Assembly: GCF_934190775.1 (NCBI RefSeq)
Contig: NZ_CAKPTG010000022.1
Span: 1-44,221, forward strand
Length of the DNA stretch: 44,221 nucleotides
From: an uncultured Phascolarctobacterium sp.
GTDB lineage: Bacteria > Bacillota > Negativicutes > Acidaminococcales > Acidaminococcaceae
Reading direction: 5' to 3'
A model generated the notes under the pieces. It worked only from the letters and a program-made list of their open reading frames with translations. It was not told where the DNA came from and ran no database searches. The position numbers and the translations under genes are program-made. Shown piece by piece: positions 41,054 to 44,221 of this stretch (the first letter of the stretch is position 1; each line of letters begins with the position of its first letter).

Positions 41054-41182
41054 TTAACGGGTAGCTGTTTGACGCTTACGAACAATCTTATCATAGAAAA
41101 GTTTTCCTGCTGCAAACTCGAGCTTTGTTATAATCTTTGTAGGTTGATCATCAATATATCTTTTAAGAAGGTCGTTATTCAT
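41054..41182 (-). CDS. 42-residue protein at the end of the AbiE operon
   Basis: A short frame with a very good ribosome site (CGGAGGGG, 6 bases upstream). It encodes a basic 42-residue peptide starting MNNDLLKRYIDDQP and ending VRKRQTATR. It lies 30 bases after the AbiEii stop and directly before the strong terminator, so it is part of that transcript. I know no family. It may be a regulator or a third partner of the toxin-antitoxin pair. Confidence 0.6.
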   Translation of the reverse strand: MNNDLLKRYIDDQPTKIITKLEFAAGKLFYDKIVRKRQTATR

Positions 41183-41212
41183 GCTATTCCCCTCCGAATA
41201 TTATCTAAATGC

Positions 41213-42040
41213 TTAATATTTGAGCAAAGCCTTTATTGAATCCATAATTTGCTCGTAAGTAATATCCTTTGCATAGGAAAACTGCTTGCGGTATTTATCC
41301 CACATCGTTTTGAGTTCCAGACTTTCTTCAATGTTATGAAGAATACCTGGAACATCTGCGATCTGATCTGTAGTACCGCGGTGATTTGCCGTTGCTTTCA
41401 ATGCATCCTCAAAGACCGTAATATCAAATTTCTGCGTTGTAGTCAGTATGTAGGCATCGTAAAAATCTCTTGGACGGGTGTTGAATATGCCGCGCCGCAA
41501 AATAGTTTCCACCTTTTCCGCCATAACTGTTTCAATGTTGTATGCCCACAGCTCATATGATTTCTCGTCATCAAAAATCTCGGAGAAGTTGTACTGCACC
41601 GCATGAGGCGTAATTACGTCTCCGGTGGATACATCAATGCTAAGCGGTGTTAGCATAATATCGAACCTGGCATTTAGCATGACACGATATCCGCCGTAAA
41701 TGTCATCTTTACGGATGGGAGAGATTGTGCCAATTTCATACACAACGCCGTCGTCGAATGTGATGCTGCAGATGTCTTCCAACGCACTGCGAATTGCTTC
41801 CGGTGTTAGTGGAAGGTTTTTGATCGTGGTATCCATATCCATCGTTGCGCGGTTGTCGAGACCAACAATCGCTGCTACCAACATTCCACCCTTTAATACA
41901 AACTTCTCTTTGTATTCAGAAGCAGACAAACGGACAAGCAAACGCTCAAACATATAGTTCTGCAAAATGACCTGTGCAGGAATATTTTTCTGCTTGGCAA
42001 TATTGCGAATTTTTGCTTTCAGACTCATTGCTTTACTCAC
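41213..42040 (-). CDS. AbiEii-type nucleotidyltransferase toxin
   Basis: A 275-residue AbiEii/MenT-like nucleotidyltransferase toxin. Early motifs are FVLKGGMLV (about 46-54) and NRATMDMDT (62-70), which hold the catalytic GG-type and DxD residues. A later lysine/arginine-rich region (ETVMAEKVETILRRGIFNTRPRDFYD, about 170-195) is the family's second conserved block. Members transfer nucleotides to tRNA 3' ends or otherwise stop growth, giving abortive infection. It overlaps the AbiEi stop by 4 bases. Confidence 0.9.
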   Translation of the reverse strand: MSKAMSLKAKIRNIAKQKNIPAQVILQNYMFERLLVRLSASEYKEKFVLKGGMLVAAIVGLDNRATMDMDTTIKNLPLTPEAIRSALEDICSITFDDGVVYEIGTISPIRKDDIYGGYRVMLNARFDIMLTPLSIDVSTGDVITPHAVQYNFSEIFDDEKSYELWAYNIETVMAEKVETILRRGIFNTRPRDFYDAYILTTTQKFDITVFEDALKATANHRGTTDQIADVPGILHNIEESLELKTMWDKYRKQFSYAKDITYEQIMDSIKALLKY

Positions 42041-42630
42041 AGAAGCACCTCCAAATACTGACGCAGGATATTAGACACTCGCATCTTTTTTGCGTAAGAG
42101 TTTAGTTTATTCAAATCTTTCTTTGGGTTAGCTGCATACAGTTTTAATGCCGCAAGGAAAGTTTCTGTTCCCAACTTGTTGCGACTGCGGATTATATCGC
42201 AGACCGTGCGTTCAAGATCGTATGCGGTAACATCATTTCCTGCAGATGTCTTCATCGTTGTTTTGCCAAGCTCAAATAATTCGGGTTTGATGTAATATAC
42301 CTTGCATTCAGATTTGATTGCCGCAGACGGAATACAACCGGACGGTGCAGTAACCGTATGCTCGAATGGGGTTCTGTCGGAAATCCCATGAAGGTAAAGG
42401 GCTGTTTCATGAGAAAATATTACTCTTTTAGAACGATTACTGATTGCCAACAACTCATCCTGCATATCATCGGGAAGAATGTACTGACCTTTTACAATGC
42501 GATGTATTTTATTTTCTTTACACAACTTATAAAGCATCGCTTTGGAGATGCCATGTTGTGTTGCTATTTTCGTTTTGATAATTCCGCCATGCGATTTTGC
42601 AATAGCGGTAAGTTCAGTCATGTAATCCAT
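42037..42630 (-). CDS. AbiEi-type antitoxin
   Basis: A 197-residue antitoxin and autorepressor of the AbiE system. The N-terminal winged helix covers about residues 10-55 (GGIIKTKIATQHGISKAMLYKLCKENKIHRIVKGQYIL). The AbiEi C-terminal domain follows, with VIFSHETALYLHGISDRTP, YYIKPELFELG and AYDLERTVCDIIRS. A consensus promoter is just upstream. It is the first gene of the three-gene operon. The pair is complete. Confidence 0.9.
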   Translation of the reverse strand: MDYMTELTAIAKSHGGIIKTKIATQHGISKAMLYKLCKENKIHRIVKGQYILPDDMQDELLAISNRSKRVIFSHETALYLHGISDRTPFEHTVTAPSGCIPSAAIKSECKVYYIKPELFELGKTTMKTSAGNDVTAYDLERTVCDIIRSRNKLGTETFLAALKLYAANPKKDLNKLNSYAKKMRVSNILRQYLEVLL

Positions 42631-42661
42631 ACACTCACCTCAATTGTACCAACTCAATAAT

Positions 42662-42690
42662 ATTATATTTATAATTACGATGTAAGTCAA
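42662..42690 (-). promoter_or_regulatory. Promoter of the AbiE operon
   Basis: On the minus strand TTGACT (42685-42690) and TATAAT (42662-42667) are 17 bases apart, about 35 bases before the AbiEi start. Confidence 0.8.
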
Positions 42691-42747
42691 CAGGGTGGAG
42701 CAATCATTTGAAAAATATTTAATAAGGACACACCTCTGAGCAAAAAA

Positions 42748-42773
42748 AGAGTCGGCATTTTCATACCAACTCT
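42748..42773 (-). terminator. Terminator downstream of the YefM-type gene
   Basis: AGAGTTGG/CCGACTCT (one wobble) on the minus strand, followed by seven T. Between it and the antitoxin gene (42774-42899) there is no reading frame resembling a toxin. Confidence 0.8.
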
Positions 42774-42899
42774 GCTAATTTGATTTCGACAATATCACTT
42801 ATATGAATGAATGTAAAGATTATTTTTATCATTAATAATATCTATAATGTTTACTATAATCATATCTGGTTTTTTATTGTTCTGGCTTATTACTATAAT

Positions 42900-43145
42900 C
42901 TAAAGGTTCTTTTCTTCATGTACTTTACCAAAGCCGTTCTTGATTTGCTCCATACTTCTATCAAGCTTAGCAAGGTATTCGGCATTGCGGGCACTTTTCA
43001 TAAGCTGATTATAATTATCAAGGCTCATAATAACGATACTCTTTGCTTTTTTACGAGTAACAATAATAGTTTGATTATTATCACTTGCTTCATCACAATA
43101 ATCTTTTAAATTGTTTCTGAAAGTAGAGTAGTTTATAGCTAACAT
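42900..43145 (-). CDS. Orphan YefM/Phd-type antitoxin
   Basis: An 81-residue antitoxin of the Phd/YefM family. The N-terminal DNA-binding fold is INYSTFRNNLKDYCDEASDNNQTIIVTRKKAKSIVIMSLDNYNQLMKS (4-51), with a C-terminal helix that would clamp a RelE/YoeB toxin (RSMEQIKNGFGKVHE). No toxin gene follows before the terminator and none precedes. It may be a relic, an anti-addiction gene, or a regulator. GGGGG lies 10 bases upstream of the ATG. Confidence 0.85.
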   Translation of the reverse strand: MLAINYSTFRNNLKDYCDEASDNNQTIIVTRKKAKSIVIMSLDNYNQLMKSARNAEYLAKLDRSMEQIKNGFGKVHEEKNL

Positions 43146-43222
43146 AATTATAGGCCCCCTTTACTTTGTGTGAGTCAAAATCAGTGAATTTATATATATC
43201 AGCATCACTATATTTAGCAGAC

Positions 43223-43762
43223 TTACCAATGCCCACAATATCTATACTTTACATAGTGTAGCTCTTCCAATAGTAGCTTGTTTAACAACGGAGTGCATGC
43301 AAGTATCGTAAGGCCTTCATTGTACCATGGCAAGGTTTTTCTATAATCAGCCAAAATCTCTTCAGCCTCTGAATAGGTAAACCGTCTCACAATATCCTCT
43401 TTTTCAATTCTTATCAACAAATGCAAGAGGACATTATTGACTAAAGTTTTATTGAATACAACATTCATACGAGCAAGTATAAGTATCACAGCAAAATCTA
43501 AAAACAACAGCTTATACAACAAATTAATATCAGTATAAATCTGCATTTTTACCGGAAGTATGAATAAAGCTATGCTTATCAGAAATAAAACAATATCGTA
43601 TGATTTTTCTAGCGTTCTTCTTTTCCTCAAAATGCCATAGCCAAATCTATTGATACAAATATACGATGAAAATGTCATTTTTAGCTCAAAATAGCGAATG
43701 GACAATAAACATCCCATTAATCCTTCAGCAAATAAAAGTGTCATTAATACCTGTTCTACCAT
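43223..43762 (-). CDS. Membrane protein of unknown function
   Basis: A 179-residue protein with an N-terminal hydrophobic stretch (about 6-22) and two clearer helices (about 56-72 and 82-104). A polar C-terminal half contains EKEDIVRRFTYSEAEEILADYRK. GGAGGGGATG lies upstream of the start. It stands alone between the YefM-type gene and the repeat region. I do not recognise the family. Confidence 0.6.
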   Translation of the reverse strand: MVEQVLMTLLFAEGLMGCLLSIRYFELKMTFSSYICINRFGYGILRKRRTLEKSYDIVLFLISIALFILPVKMQIYTDINLLYKLLFLDFAVILILARMNVVFNKTLVNNVLLHLLIRIEKEDIVRRFTYSEAEEILADYRKTLPWYNEGLTILACTPLLNKLLLEELHYVKYRYCGHW

Positions 43763-43803
43763 CTCATCCCCTCCTTGCCTTTATTATAGCAGAGCATGAT
43801 ACA

Positions 43804-44004
43804 TCAGTCCATTGTATACATATTATATAGCAACATAAACACCATAACTTTGATTATGAACATGATAATAATTAGTGTTATAACGTTAATTATTAACATA
43901 ACTATAGTTAGTATTACAACTTGAATTATTAATATATCTGTAGTTAGAATACTAACATAGATAACTTTAATAATACGCTTGCTAAAGCTAAAATTCCCAT
44001 CCAT
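43804..44004 (-). CDS. Possible hydrophobic repeat peptide
   Basis: A 66-residue frame, nearly all Ile/Leu/Val/Met, built from a 12-residue unit (LIIQVVILTIVM, LIINVITLIIIM, FIIKVMVFMLLY) encoded by the 36-bp tandem repeat. It starts inside the last codons of the right-edge gene (17-base overlap). It could be a tiny membrane protein, but the AT-rich repeat may also keep this frame open by chance. No good ribosome site is visible. Confidence 0.25.
   Translation of the reverse strand: MDGNFSFSKRIIKVIYVSILTTDILIIQVVILTIVMLIINVITLIIIMFIIKVMVFMLLYNMYTMD
43849..43956. repeat. Three tandem 36-bp degenerate repeats
   Basis: Units 43849-43884, 43885-43920 and 43921-43956 share the pattern TTNATTATTAACAT...AGTTAGTATTA...AC. 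They are abutting and AT-rich and carry no variable spacers, so this is a minisatellite and not a CRISPR. A weaker fourth copy may precede it. Confidence 0.7.
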
Positions 44005-44221
44005 TATTTTTCTTGTTTTTATTACTTAAATCCACGGTCATTTTGTTTTGTTTTACATTTTCTCTGCCTGCATTGATGATATTACGCAACAGACTATTTA
44101 TATCATTCCTTGCGTCAAATATAGCTGATGCTCCATTGCCAAGTTCTGGAGCCCGATATTTAGATTTCATTCTGTAATGCAGGTGTGGGTTTATTTTTCT
44201 GCCAACTTCGATGATCTCCTT
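43988..44221 (-). CDS. C-terminal part of an unrecognised protein
   Basis: The frame is open across the right edge; 77 C-terminal residues are visible, with no stop upstream to 44221. They include NPHLHYRMKSKYRAPELGNG and AIFDARNDINSLLRNIINAG and end in a polar NKNKKNNGWEF. I do not recognise the domain. The look (conserved aromatic and charged residues in a compact C-terminal module) would fit a toxin-type or mobile-element protein end, which is only a guess. Confidence 0.6.
   Translation of the reverse strand, partial: KEIIEVGRKINPHLHYRMKSKYRAPELGNGASAIFDARNDINSLLRNIINAGRENVKQNKMTVDLSNKNKKNNGWEF

Noticed and set aside
43849..43956. CRISPR-like array of 36-bp units
   Set aside because: Units abut with no spacers and are degenerate; no cas genes are near. 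It is a tandem repeat.

Overview
The window looks like a chromosome segment from a strictly anaerobic bacterium of the Bacillota. The evidence is strong GGAGG-type ribosome binding sites, a one-chain pyruvate:ferredoxin oxidoreductase, thioredoxin system genes, DUF1846 and DUF1934 proteins, and a selenium-handling cluster. My best guess is Negativicutes, something like Phascolarctobacterium or Acidaminococcus, but that rests on overall gene content and protein style, not on a marker gene. Positions 1-27,400 are ordinary chromosome. Beyond about 29,200 the DNA is visibly AT-richer and carries defence, toxin-antitoxin-like and orphan genes, as expected of an acquired island.

Core part. Minus-strand housekeeping genes come first: glpX (cut by the left edge), a Yip1-type membrane protein, sppA, pyrG, argS, DUF1846 and DUF1934 proteins, a secreted DUF3887-like protein, a CHAD protein, a VOC protein and a DUF456 protein. 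On the plus strand follow an MscS channel, a thioredoxin-reductase-like flavoprotein and thioredoxin. After two small membrane proteins comes nifJ. Then a selenium cluster: selD, a DUF3343 protein, a YedF/TusA-like protein and YedE on the minus strand, divergent from a cysteine-desulfurase-like enzyme and its LysR regulator. Two universal stress proteins, a COG2509 FAD dehydrogenase, a DUF190 protein and a FlK-like thioesterase complete this part. hipBA, with a clear promoter and operator, lies next to the island border.

Island part. At 29,166-29,210 lies the 3' half of a tRNA-Arg(CCU) gene, from the anticodon loop to CCA, with its own terminator but no 5' half. This is best read as one attachment site of an integrated element that runs rightward past the window. 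The element carries a type I restriction-modification locus (hsdR, two hsdS genes and an hsdM with a frameshift), a serine recombinase, an HNH protein and a large palindrome. Next come a nucleotidyltransferase/23-residue hydrophobic peptide/VapD-like trio, a candidate small RNA with its own promoter and terminator, and a small coiled-coil protein. Then follow an XRE regulator divergent from an excisionase-like HTH protein, an IS66 remnant, an AbiEi/AbiEii pair with a third tiny gene, an orphan YefM-type antitoxin, a membrane protein, a 36-bp tandem repeat and the C-terminal part of an unrecognised protein at the right edge.

The most promising unexplained items are the nucleotidyltransferase/micropeptide/VapD-like unit, the small RNA just downstream of it, and the possible regulatory state of the broken hsdM with three target-recognition domains. 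All assignments were made by eye from protein motifs and DNA signals; no searches were run.
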